The translations under genes were made by a program, and so were the position numbers. 64,000 nt of DNA. Origin: Cordylochernes scorpioides. Lineage: Eukaryota; Arthropoda; Arachnida; Pseudoscorpiones; Chernetidae. Within the stretch, counting starts at the first letter, position 1; each line of letters starts with the position of its first letter. The notes below the pieces were generated by a model. The model saw nothing but the letters and a program-made list of their open reading frames with translations, had not been told where the DNA came from and searched no databases. The stretch covers positions 137,858,994 through 137,922,993 of the forward strand of contig CP092863.1 of NCBI GenBank assembly GCA_030710605.1, in the 5' to 3' direction. Shown piece by piece: positions 9,684-18,185 of the stretch.

Positions 9684-10742
9684 ATTGGTAGAGATGCTAG
9701 TTCCGACCCAGTTGTCCTGAATCCCAACATCGACATCCCCAAGTATGATGGAACGGAAGACCCTCGCCCATGGATTGAATCTCTTGAAGAAATTGGCTTC
9801 TTGTACCATTGGGCAGACTACATTATCTCTCGTTATGCCGCCATGAACATGACGGGAAGCGCTAAAACCTGGTTGAATTTACACAAAGCTAGTTTCACGA
9901 GCTGGGAAAATATTAAAATCCGCCTCATTCAGGATTTTTCTTTGGACGCGAATAAAGAAGAACTTAGAATGAAGCTCAACAGAATGCAACACTGGAATGA
10001 ACCAGCAATCAGGTTCGCGGAAGACATTCTAGTGTTGTGCAACAAGGTTGACCCCGCAATGGAAGAAGAAACAAAAATTGAACATGTTATTGGAGGACTG
10101 AAAAAAGAGTACTCATTCGCGCTCTACCTGAACCCTCCTAAAACGACCGATGACCTTCTTGTCGTGTGCAAGAAAATGGATTATTTTGAAAAGAAGTATC
10201 GGGAACGTGTGGAGAAATCCAGAAACCTATATAACGGTCCACGCTATTCTAGACCCCAACAACAATCGAGGTACGTGCCGCCGACTGCCGCACGAAACTA
10301 CCAGACCACTTCCAGGCCCCAAGCCCCTGTTTCCAATAATTACAAGAACGACTCCCCTCCTACCCCCAGACAGTATCGAAACAACTTTCCCCAGCCCTCT
10401 ACCCCTAGACGTCCTTATAATCCTAACTTTGTGCCGAAACCAAACCTTCAGAGAAACACTTACAATAAAAGCCAAGAAGTGAGCAAAAATAGGACGGAAG
10501 ATGGAAGACCAATCTGCTTTAAATGTAACAAGCCAGGGCACGTGGCCCGTTATTGTAGGGTCAAGTTTATAAGAATCCTAGAAGAGGATCCAGCAGATAC
10601 CCAAGAGAAGGTCGAAGAAAAATGCCAAATGAATGAAACATCAGAGAAATCAGGACCTCAGCTTTATGCTGATGTATGTCATAGCACACAGACAAATATT
10701 CCTACCCGGAATAGATATTCCGTGTTGGAAGATTTAAACTAA
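9594..10742 (+). CDS. gag: Gag polyprotein of the Gypsy element
   Basis: Gag is 382 residues and forms the retrotransposon capsid and binds its RNA. Residues about 50-200 resemble the retrotransposon Gag/capsid domain (a tryptophan-rich region with AKTWLNLH, followed by helical sequence). Residues 210-300 are rich in proline, arginine, asparagine and glutamine. A CCHC zinc knuckle occupies 308-321 (C308, C311, H316, C321, spacing C-x2-C-x4-H-x4-C). The first ATG lies within the 5' LTR, so the first 30 residues are also encoded, without use, in the 3' LTR. The stop at 10740-10742 directly follows a TTTAAAC heptamer, the likely frameshift site into pol. The frame is intact. Confidence 0.95.
   Translation: MVETRSGKMQDPAQERIQAEESAKPQPGATIGRDASSDPVVLNPNIDIPKYDGTEDPRPWIESLEEIGFLYHWADYIISRYAAMNMTGSAKTWLNLHKASFTSWENIKIRLIQDFSLDANKEELRMKLNRMQHWNEPAIRFAEDILVLCNKVDPAMEEETKIEHVIGGLKKEYSFALYLNPPKTTDDLLVVCKKMDYFEKKYRERVEKSRNLYNGPRYSRPQQQSRYVPPTAARNYQTTSRPQAPVSNNYKNDSPPTPRQYRNNFPQPSTPRRPYNPNFVPKPNLQRNTYNKSQEVSKNRTEDGRPICFKCNKPGHVARYCRVKFIRILEEDPADTQEKVEEKCQMNETSEKSGPQLYADVCHSTQTNIPTRNRYSVLEDLN
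9684..9703 (+). promoter_or_regulatory. Candidate primer binding site
   Basis: Directly after the LTR end the sequence reads AT then TGGTAGAGATGC. TGG is the usual start of a site pairing with a tRNA 3' CCA end. I cannot name the tRNA. The site lies inside the gag coding frame, an unusual place forced by the LTR-embedded start codon. Confidence 0.5.
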
Positions 10743-13093
10743 GCGTCGCGCCTGAATCTGTCAATCAAAGCAAGTCGACCATAAACGGAATCAAGAAGTT
10801 GGACCCTAAATACAAATTAAAAATTAATGTGGACAAGATAGGGACTTTTGAAGCTTTGGTTGATACAGGTGCTGACCTCTCAGTGGTCGACCTCAGAACG
10901 GCCCTCGATACAGGCCATGGTATAAGTAAACTCGCAAAAATTTGTGCAGGACCCGATGGAAAAAAATTGGACATGGTAGGAAGTATATTTTTAAATATAA
11001 AAATTGATGACGAAACATTATCACACAACTTTGTGATATTGAAAACGCATTTACGGACATTAATTCTTGGGAGAGATTTCCTTAAGAAAATGAACGCAAA
11101 AATAGATTGTAAGCAAGAAACTATAAAATATGATTTGACGAATAATCATGACGAAATCAATTTTGAAATGTTGAAAATAAAGAGTGCCAAGGATTCCATT
11201 GTACCGGAATGTTCCATGAAATTGATCAAGGCATTGGTAGAAACAGAGGATGGAGAATATATTATCGAAGAGAGCAGCAAAATGTTTCAAACAAATGGAC
11301 TTCGTCTAGCAAGAAGCTTGATCAATGTTATAAATAGGGAAACACACATCTGGATAACTAATCCGTATCCTCGACCGTTAAAAATAATGAAAAACCAAAC
11401 ATTGGCTTTTGGAAGTAGTCCAGCGAAAATAAATGTGAGTCGAGAAAGAGAGGTAGAAAAGAACGAAGAACCTAGATTCCAAATAAACGAAAATCTTTCA
11501 CCAAAGGAACAGAAGGAGTTAAAACAAGTTTTAGAAAGGTATGGAGATCTTTTTTCATCAAGATTAGGGAGAACCAATTTGGCAAAACATCGGATAGACA
11601 CAGAAGACGCGAAGCCAATTAAACACAAGCCTTACCGGGTAAGTGCTAAAGAACGAGATATTATAAAAGAGCAAATTGACGAGATGCTTACAGAAGGCAT
11701 AATTAGGCCATCTTCTAGCCCCTGGTCTTTTCCAGTAATATTGGTCAAGAAGCGAGATGGTAAATACAGATTTTGTGTGGACTACAGAAAACTGAATAAT
11801 GTGACGGTAAAAGATGTCTATCCGATCCCTAGAATAGACGAAGTTATGGATACTCTCCAAGGATCTACACACTTCTCAGCAATAGACCTCAGATCTGGAT
11901 ATTGGCAAGTTGAAGTCGAAGAAAGAGACAAAGAGAAAACAGCTTTCACTACAGCGCATGGATTATATGAATTCAACGTGATGCCTTTTGGACTTTGTAA
12001 CGCGCCTGCTACCTTTGAGAGAAATATGGAGAATATGCTTGGAAATCTGAGATGGCAAATTTGTTTGTGTTATCTGGATGATGTTATCATATATAGCCCG
12101 GATTTTCCAACGCACCTCAAAAGACTTGAAGCTGTTTTTAGATGTTTTCGTGAATCTAATTTAAGGTTAAACGACAAAAAATGCCGATTTGCTTTTGAAG
12201 AATTGGAGATTCTCGGCTATATAACGAGCAAACATGGTATAAAACCCGCGGAACATAACATCAAAGCTGTCAGAAATTTTCCTCGGCCCAAAAAGGTCAA
12301 AGAAGTACAATCCTTTTTGGGAATGTGTTCATATTATAGAAAATTTATCAAAGACTTTTCAAAAATTGCTGACCCTTTGACCAACCTTATAAAAAAAAGT
12401 GTATCATTTACCTGGACAGAAAGACAAGAGGAAGCGTTTCAAACCCTAAAAACAGCACTATTAAGTCCACCAATTTTAGGTCACTTCAATCCAAATGCAC
12501 CTACTTATGTTCATACTGATGCGTCCAACATCGGCATAGGTGCAACACTTGTCCAAGACATCGGTGGTGAAGAGAAGGTGATCTCATATTTGAGTCGTAC
12601 CCTAAGTAAAGCGGAGCAAAATTATTCAACCACTGAAAAAGAATGTCTGGCCGTTGTCTGGTCAATGTCAAAATTACGACCCTACCTTTATGGAAGACAC
12701 TTTAAAATAGTAACAGACCATCACGCCTTATGCTGGCTCAAAAACTTGAAGGATCCAACAGGTCGATTGGCAAGATGGGCATTGAAAATTCAAGAATATG
12801 ACTTCGATATAATACATAAATCGGGAAAGAAGCATCTGGACGCCGATGGCTTATCTAGGGGGCCCTTACCAGAAACTGATTGGGATGAGGATTTTGAAAG
12901 GCTATTTTTAAATCAAATAACAGACGAAGAGGATAAATTTATCGAAAGTGTTAAGAAAAACCTTAATGGAAGCAGGCGATCAATTGCGCAAAACTTTAAA
13001 GTAGAAGATGGATGCCTCTTTAAGAAAAACCCGAACCCTGAAGGCAGGGCGTGGTTGCTTGTGGTTCCAGAGAATAAAAGAGAGAAATTATGA
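10715..13093 (+). CDS. pol: Protease, reverse transcriptase and RNase H of the Gypsy element
   Basis: The frame is open from 10715. With no convincing own start it is probably made as a Gag-Pol fusion by -1 frameshifting. Counting residues from 10799, the aspartic protease motif DTGA is at 22-25. The reverse transcriptase has its first catalytic aspartate at 363 (AIDLRSGYW) and the YLDD box at 425-428. RNase H has D574, E615 and D640, in contexts HTDAS, KECLA and TDHHAL. All catalytic residues are intact. The frame ends at TGA 13091-13093, just where an integrase zinc finger would begin. The integrase continues in the -1 frame from an ATGA overlap. Confidence 0.95.
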   Translation: MFRVGRFKLSVAPESVNQSKSTINGIKKLDPKYKLKINVDKIGTFEALVDTGADLSVVDLRTALDTGHGISKLAKICAGPDGKKLDMVGSIFLNIKIDDETLSHNFVILKTHLRTLILGRDFLKKMNAKIDCKQETIKYDLTNNHDEINFEMLKIKSAKDSIVPECSMKLIKALVETEDGEYIIEESSKMFQTNGLRLARSLINVINRETHIWITNPYPRPLKIMKNQTLAFGSSPAKINVSREREVEKNEEPRFQINENLSPKEQKELKQVLERYGDLFSSRLGRTNLAKHRIDTEDAKPIKHKPYRVSAKERDIIKEQIDEMLTEGIIRPSSSPWSFPVILVKKRDGKYRFCVDYRKLNNVTVKDVYPIPRIDEVMDTLQGSTHFSAIDLRSGYWQVEVEERDKEKTAFTTAHGLYEFNVMPFGLCNAPATFERNMENMLGNLRWQICLCYLDDVIIYSPDFPTHLKRLEAVFRCFRESNLRLNDKKCRFAFEELEILGYITSKHGIKPAEHNIKAVRNFPRPKKVKEVQSFLGMCSYYRKFIKDFSKIADPLTNLIKKSVSFTWTERQEEAFQTLKTALLSPPILGHFNPNAPTYVHTDASNIGIGATLVQDIGGEEKVISYLSRTLSKAEQNYSTTEKECLAVVWSMSKLRPYLYGRHFKIVTDHHALCWLKNLKDPTGRLARWALKIQEYDFDIIHKSGKKHLDADGLSRGPLPETDWDEDFERLFLNQITDEEDKFIESVKKNLNGSRRSIAQNFKVEDGCLFKKNPNPEGRAWLLVVPENKREKL
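10733..10739 (+). promoter_or_regulatory. -1 ribosomal frameshift slippery site (gag to pol)
   Basis: The heptamer TTTAAAC is read in gag phase as T TTA AAC, immediately before the gag TAA stop. The pol frame, at -1, is open from 10715, so a slip here continues into protease. U UUA AAC is a well-known efficient -1 slippery sequence. A long downstream stem is not obvious by eye, although short GC-rich complementarity exists (GTCG at 10745 with CGAC at 10776). Confidence 0.85.
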
Positions 13094-14205
13094 AAGAATA
13101 TCACAATCATATGTCGAATGGCCATCTGGGCGTCGCCAGAACCATGTACCGAATAAAGAGTAAATACTTTTGGCCATCCATGCTAAAGGATGTCTCAGAA
13201 TTCGTTAAGACGTGTCACCTTTGCCAAAGTAGGAAAGGCTCAAACCAATTACCTTCTGGACTACTACAGCCCATCCCCCCAGCCAACTTTCCTTTCGAAA
13301 GAATTGGAATTGACTTTGTTGGTCCACTACCATCTACGAAAAACAGGAAAAAATGGATAATCGTGCTGTCGGACTACTACACTAGATATGCAGAAACAAG
13401 AGCAGTCTCGGAAGCAACAGTGAAAGAAGTTTCTAAATTTCTAGTAGAGGATATTTTTCTTCGGCACGGAGCCCCACAATATCTTATTAGTGACAGAGGC
13501 TCTCAATTTACCAGTAATTTAATGAAAGAGGTGATGAAAACGTGCAAGATTAAACATTGCTTCACAACGAGCTATCATCCCCAGACTAATGGATTGACAG
13601 AGCGGTTAAATAGAACATTGATCAATATGCTCAGTATGTATGTGAACACTGATCAGAAAAATTGGGACGAAATACTCCCATTCATCACTCACGCTTACAA
13701 TACTACAATTCAGGAAACCACAGGATATTCTCCCTTTTTCCTGATGTTTGGAAGAGAACCCACGTCTCTTTTGGACGACAGGAATATCTCGGTGGACATT
13801 GACAAAGATGATTATGATGAATACATAAAACATCACTTAGACAAAATAAACAGAACAAGAAAATTAGTTATTAACAACACAATAAAGACTCAAGAAAGAA
13901 TGAAAAAGAACTATGACAAGAAACACATGGAAAGAAGCTACGAACCAGGAGAATTAGTAGCAGTTTGGACACCAATTAGGAAAATAGGAAAGTGTGAGAA
14001 ACTACTGAGAAAATATTTTGGCCCATATAGAATATTAAAGAAGCTGTCCAACGTAAATTACTTAATTGAACCAAAAGATAATCCTGGCCAAGACCCATTG
14101 ATTGTCCATGTCTCAAGAATCAAACCCTATTTTGAAAGAATTGATGAGGTCAATCACGAGGACGTGACGACCTCTGGAGAAGGGGAAGTGTTACATCATG
14201 ATTAA
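13090..14205 (+). CDS. Integrase of the Gypsy element
   Basis: The 371 residues include an HHCC zinc finger (H7, H12, C42, C45), the catalytic core D75, D135 and E171 (a D-x35-E spacing) and a GPY/F-type module near the C terminus (FGPYRILKKL). The ATG at 13090 overlaps the pol stop as ATGA. In relatives integrase is normally continuous with reverse transcriptase. Here the step is -1, so this copy either uses termination-reinitiation or a second frameshift, or has lost one base. The last codons and stop (14203-14205) lie inside the 3' LTR, and the polypurine tract is within the coding frame. Confidence 0.93.
   Translation: MKEYHNHMSNGHLGVARTMYRIKSKYFWPSMLKDVSEFVKTCHLCQSRKGSNQLPSGLLQPIPPANFPFERIGIDFVGPLPSTKNRKKWIIVLSDYYTRYAETRAVSEATVKEVSKFLVEDIFLRHGAPQYLISDRGSQFTSNLMKEVMKTCKIKHCFTTSYHPQTNGLTERLNRTLINMLSMYVNTDQKNWDEILPFITHAYNTTIQETTGYSPFFLMFGREPTSLLDDRNISVDIDKDDYDEYIKHHLDKINRTRKLVINNTIKTQERMKKNYDKKHMERSYEPGELVAVWTPIRKIGKCEKLLRKYFGPYRILKKLSNVNYLIEPKDNPGQDPLIVHVSRIKPYFERIDEVNHEDVTTSGEGEVLHHD
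14176..14188 (+). promoter_or_regulatory. Polypurine tract
   Basis: A purine-only stretch GGAGAAGGGGAAG abuts the 3' LTR, as expected for the plus-strand primer in reverse transcription. It is translated as part of the integrase C terminus. Confidence 0.85.
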
Positions 14206-14528
14206 TGGCGTATTTCTTATATTAGTTTTAATATATTTGAAATTTAAATTATATATTTATTTATTTTTATATAAAATATTCTATGATATTTATTTAAAAC
14301 AGATTATTAATTTATCATCATTTGTATTTAGGTACACTGTGACTTCACTGCTCTCTTTGATGTGAGAAAATAAAGAGAGGATTCTGGTGGCTACTTAAAG
14401 AAGACTTATCTCGTTATTCCCTTTTATAAATTTCTAGGATGGTTGAAACACGCTCTGGTAAGATGCAGGACCCAGCACAGGAGAGAATCCAGGCTGAAGA
14501 GTCTGCCAAGCCGCAACCTGGTGCAACA
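14189..14528 (+). repeat. 3' LTR of the Gypsy element
   Basis: 340 bp, identical by eye to 9344-9683. It is followed by ATAT, matching the four bases before the 5' LTR, and then by sequence continuing the copy B alignment. The gag-start sequence within it (from 14439) is not followed by gag. Confidence 0.95.
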
Positions 14529-14758
14529 ATATTAACAAACAACGAAGGCATATCCTGACCAAAAATCTTTTTGGTTCCAGAGGCTTCTTGAGAAATCAAG
14601 AAATGGGTATTTAAGACCAAATTTGCGTAAATAAGCTTAACGTGTGGATAATAATATTATAAAATATTGATGAGATAGAAAATTATTTGCTTATTTTTGT
14701 TTTAATACAAGTATTTTGCCAATGGTATGCAGACGTGGAAATTTTTTGAATAAAATAC

Positions 14759-14945
14759 TGCCACGTGGAAAATTAGGGAAGACAAAAAACTTCAGGAGAA
14801 AACAAAATTTATTTCAGGCAAGGACAAACTATGAATGGTAAACAAAAGATAAGCCACGAGGGAAATTTACAGAGTAGCAAAATATAAACATAAAAATGAC
14901 CACTCTGTTAATAAAAATAATGAAATTAATAAATACTTTGTTACA
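14759..14945 (-). mobile_element. Short LTR-like insertion (copy A only)
   Basis: A 187-bp unit, TGCCACGTGGAAAATTAG on the plus strand to GTTACA, is absent from the matching site in copy B (about 53815). On the minus strand it starts TGTAAC and ends CACGTGGCA, and contains an AATAAA-type signal, so a solo LTR is plausible. Flanks ATAC and ATAT could be an imperfect target duplication. Relatives lie at 22946-23133 and 25324-25495. Confidence 0.5.
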
Positions 14946-15180
14946 ATATAATAACTTTAAACTTACTAATTGATTTGATAATTGAACTGATAAAATCAAC
15001 TTAAGGCAAAAAGAAGGAAGAAAACAAAAGATTTAAAACGTATTTACATATTTACAAAAACAGGAAAACAACAACAATGTATTTATATAAGCTACGCTAT
15101 CTGGCGGTCGACTTTACAGAGAATTTCTAGAACAATATATTTTAAAATTAAATTTTAAAAATTTACATAATATAACATAT
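14946..15180. other. Spacer, no gene
   Basis: AT-rich, shared with 53815-54044. No coding signal is seen. Confidence 0.45.
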
Positions 15181-15868
15181 TAAAAATAAAGAAAGCATAT
15201 CCTGACCAGGAACACATGTCCTTTATAGAAGGCAGGGCGCCATCTGGTGGAACAGAAATCAACTAAACATTGATTTAGCCTGTTTCCTGATATTTGGCCA
15301 ACCCAATTTCTTGATAAATCAAGAAAAGCCATCCACGATATAACATATATATATATATGATGTATATGTATATATGTATGCTGTATATAATAAACGTTTC
15401 CGAAAAAAAAAAACCATTACTTCTGTGAACACGGCTATATAGATGAAAGAAATCAATATTTAGGTGGTGTCAAGGGACCGATAAAGTGAATGCTATAGCT
15501 GTTTTAGTGCTGTACAGACCTTAATGTCCCCTAAATTGGTCGTTCATGCCATAGCTACTCCAGATAAACACATTATAAGCCTTTCTAATAGATCAGTTTC
15601 TCTCTCATATAGAAGGTAATGAATGACCATAGAGATGTCGGTATGGAAATCTTTTTAATAAGAAGTTAGCAGATGTTTTTGATTATTTTATTCTTAACAC
15701 TAATCCACTATAATCTACTCAATGTGAAAAAATAGTACAATATCACATTTGTACTATTTTTTTCACATTGTGTCGCGGTCTCACGCAATTCTGGCCTTAA
15801 CTACCCGTTTCATGATTTTTCAGGATGCCTGAATGACCAGTTTTTTGGTCGTTGAGGTACAACTTGCA

Positions 15869-15908
15869 CCACGCTGATGAGGGCCAAAAGCCCGAAACGC
15901 GTCCGTGG
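15869..15908 (+). ncRNA. Type I hammerhead ribozyme (copy A)
   Basis: All parts are present. Stem I is CCACG (15869-15873) with CGTGG (15904-15908). The first core is CTGATGA (15874-15880). Stem II is GGGC/GCCC with loop CAAAA (15881-15893). The second core is GAAA (15894-15897). A minimal stem III CGCG is followed by the cleavage triplet GTC, so the cut is expected after C15903. The tiny stem III is typical of Penelope-like element hammerheads. The core fits the catalytic consensus without exception, so self-cleavage is expected. Confidence 0.92.
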
Positions 15909-16305
15909 TTAGCTTTTCTTGATTAATCAAGAATGGGTATTTGGCCAATTCTGGAATAATTAAAAATCAACGAGAATAGTTGATATTTATTCCGATAGAT
16001 GGCGCAAGCCATCAGCAACTTTCAGTTGCACGATAAGGATATACTCAATTCAAAGCAACAAATATCTTTCAAGAAACTGATAATTTATATTATGCTGATT
16101 GTACATATTGCTAGACATTTCTTTCTTTTGTACCCAGTTCTTTTCTCGTTTTTTTTTTCTTCTCTCTTTCTCATTGTTAACATCATATGACTATTCTATT
16201 CACGGCCTAAAATTATAGTACATAAAATGGCATACATGTATGACAGCGAAAGTGTCCCTAGGGGAACATAGCGCTTTAAATTTAAATATATTTATATATT
16301 AAAAA

Positions 16306-16487
16306 TAAAGAAAGCATATCTCCTGACCAGGAGCACATGTGCTTTACAGAAGGCAGAGCGCCATCTGGTGGAACATGTTTAGTTGATTTGGAACATGAAC
16401 AATGTTTAGTTGATTTCTGTTGCACCAGATGGCGCTCTGACTTCTGTAAAGCACATGTGCTCCTGGTCAGGATATGCTTTCTTTTTT
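16306..16487. repeat. Palindromic Penelope-like termini (copy A)
   Basis: Arms of about 75 bp face each other around a short centre. Both contain AGCACATGTGCTTTA-type sequence and the GCGCCATCTGGTG motif. This is a tail-to-tail pair of the terminus seen at 15181. Confidence 0.85.
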
Positions 16488-16505
16488 TTTATATCAACAC
16501 CTGAC

Positions 16506-17300
16506 CCACTTATCTTTTATTTTTTGACGTGACAACGTCTTAAATTAGGTTGCGGCTGGGAGTCACTTATGAAAAAGTGTAACGCCCGGTAACGTTACGA
16601 TGAGTCATCGAACGAGAGTGCTGCCGCGCAGCTGCGCGCGCAGCGCTAGAGAATTAGGCGCATTGAATCGGCGCATGCTTGTCTCTGTCTTTGTCTTTCT
16701 CGAACGTTCTTGGCGTTGGAAAAACAAGAAAGCGTCATAATACAAGTTCACACGTGTGGTTAAAGTATCGTCAGCTGTGTCTGTAGTGAAAATGTGGAGT
16801 GCTTAGATTCGTCATTTACAACAACTACAACAATAAAGGTAAATAATTGTACACTGATATTTCATTATCGTAAACTATGATTGATTGATTAATTGTTAGA
16901 TTGACACAAAAGTTGAGAAACTGAGTTTATAGGTTATGTCATACTATTGATAAATGTTGATAGTGTTAAGTAAATTATTAGTTTAAAATTAATTAATTAA
17001 TTAATTATTATTTTACAAATTTTAAATAGTTTCAAATTTATTTAGCAAAAATTTGAACCTTCGATCTGAATAAATGTTTTGATTTTCGAATTGATTCTTT
17101 AAAATTACAAATATTAAGAAAAAGTGGCAGATATAAGAAAACTTTATTTAAACTGTGTTTAGCAAGAATTTTAACATCTTATTTAAGTAAATGTTTTAAT
17201 TTTCAACTTCATCATTTACAATTACAAATTTTATTTAATTTCAAATTTATTTAGCAAAAATTTGAACCTTCGATCTGAATAAGTGTTTTGATTTTCAAAT
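16506..17300. other. Block absent from copy B, with GC-rich start
   Basis: Homology to copy B breaks at about 16505. The new sequence begins GACGTGACAACGTC, is GC-rich up to about 16730 (GCGCGCAGCGC), then turns AT-rich. It leads directly to an endonuclease fragment, so it may be the 5' part of a Helentron-like or other autonomous element. That link is inference. A 60-bp stretch with TTTAGCAAGAATTTGAACCTT-type sequence repeats near 17040, 17160 and 17250. Confidence 0.4.
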
Positions 17301-17840
17301 ACCAACGCGGCTGGTGGAGTGGCGATCTATCGTAAATTATCATCGACATCTACGGCGGAAGTGTTCCAAGTTGCGATTACAGACGTAACTCGTGTCATTA
17401 AAACCAAGGGTGACATGTGCATGACTGAAGTTACTTGCTTCGCCGCTAATACTAGCTTCAAGTTTATACTCGGTGCTGTATATATTCATCCAGGAGCTAG
17501 TATGCAGGATATTGGAATGTTACTATGGCAAGGACTCGGTCCGTACATTCACAACAGCCAGTACGTGCCACCGTTCGTGCAAGTTGATTCTAGTATACCG
17601 ATTCTTCTGTGTGGTGATTTTAACAAAAACGTAAAGCCTGACAACTCGTTTCTTAAATTCATGAAAAATACGTATAATCTTGATTGCGTATCAAACGTTT
17701 CTAAGTCAACTACGTTAAAAGGAACAACTATCGACTTGACTTTCGCAAGACACATTACAGCAGAAACACTTCCTTTCATTTCATATTTCTCCTATCATCG
17801 TCCTATCCTCAACAAAATCACTCAAATAAGAATTAGTTAA
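17292..17840 (+). pseudogene. Endonuclease/exonuclease/phosphatase-like fragment
   Basis: The frame is open from 17292 to the stop at 17838-17840, about 180 residues, without a real start codon. It contains a GGVAIY-type beginning, an LGAVYIHPG strand, the GDFN motif, and SYHRPI near the end. These correspond to the second half of an endonuclease/exonuclease/phosphatase fold, such as those attached to Helentrons and non-LTR retrotransposons. The N-terminal catalytic part is missing and no helicase or reverse transcriptase follows, so I treat it as a relic. The GDFN aspartate and asparagine and the SYHRP histidine are kept. Confidence 0.65.
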
Positions 17841-18144
17841 GTTTAAGTTTACATGTACAATGTTTTAGTAAACAAAATATATTTCTATAGTTAAAATTTG
17901 TGCAATTCTTATTTTCATTCAATTCCTTGTTCCTATTGTGCAATTTAATTATATTCATATCAATAAATATTCTACCGTTGTCACGTAAAATCTTCGCCCG
18001 TAAAACCGACTTTATTTCTATTGTTTTTTCATATTTATATATATATATATTTTGAAAATAGAGCAATCCATAGATAAATCTTTAATTAAAAAAGTAAAAT
18101 TGGTAAAATAAATGATTTTTTGATCCAATATATGCCTTTTTAAT

Positions 18145-18184
<40 letters not shown>
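17841..18184. other. AT-rich spacer, no gene
   Basis: Contains a fragment (about 18050-18145) related to the Penelope-like terminus at 24541-24620, and a TA microsatellite at 18150-18184. Confidence 0.45.

Positions 18185-18185
<1 letters not shown>

Larger units (their letters stand above)
9344..14528 (+). mobile_element. Complete Ty3/Gypsy LTR retrotransposon
   Basis: This 5185-bp element has two 340-bp LTRs (9344-9683 and 14189-14528) that look identical base for base. The 4-bp target duplication ATAT lies at 9340-9343 and 14529-14532. Domain order is Gag with zinc knuckle, protease, reverse transcriptase, RNase H, integrase, which defines the Ty3/Gypsy group. No envelope-like frame is seen. 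The whole interior is coding and runs into both LTRs. Copy B at about 53588 keeps the uninterrupted target site. All catalytic residues I can check are present, so the element appears recent and may be functional. Confidence 0.97.
15181..16505. mobile_element. Penelope-like terminal repeats with hammerhead ribozyme, copy A
   Basis: A minus-oriented terminus (15181-15345, CATATCCTGACCAGGAAC and a CCATCTGGTGG stretch) is followed by a plus-oriented terminus with a canonical hammerhead ribozyme (15869-15908) and by further copies that end in the palindrome 16306-16487. Opposed termini and embedded hammerheads are known for Penelope-like retroelements. No reverse transcriptase or GIY-YIG frame remains. 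A 63-residue frame at 15999-16190 is not recognised. Confidence 0.7.

Noticed and set aside
9594..14205. Gypsy element as an infectious, envelope-bearing retrovirus
   Set aside because: No envelope-like frame exists. The integrase frame ends inside the 3' LTR and leaves no room for one.
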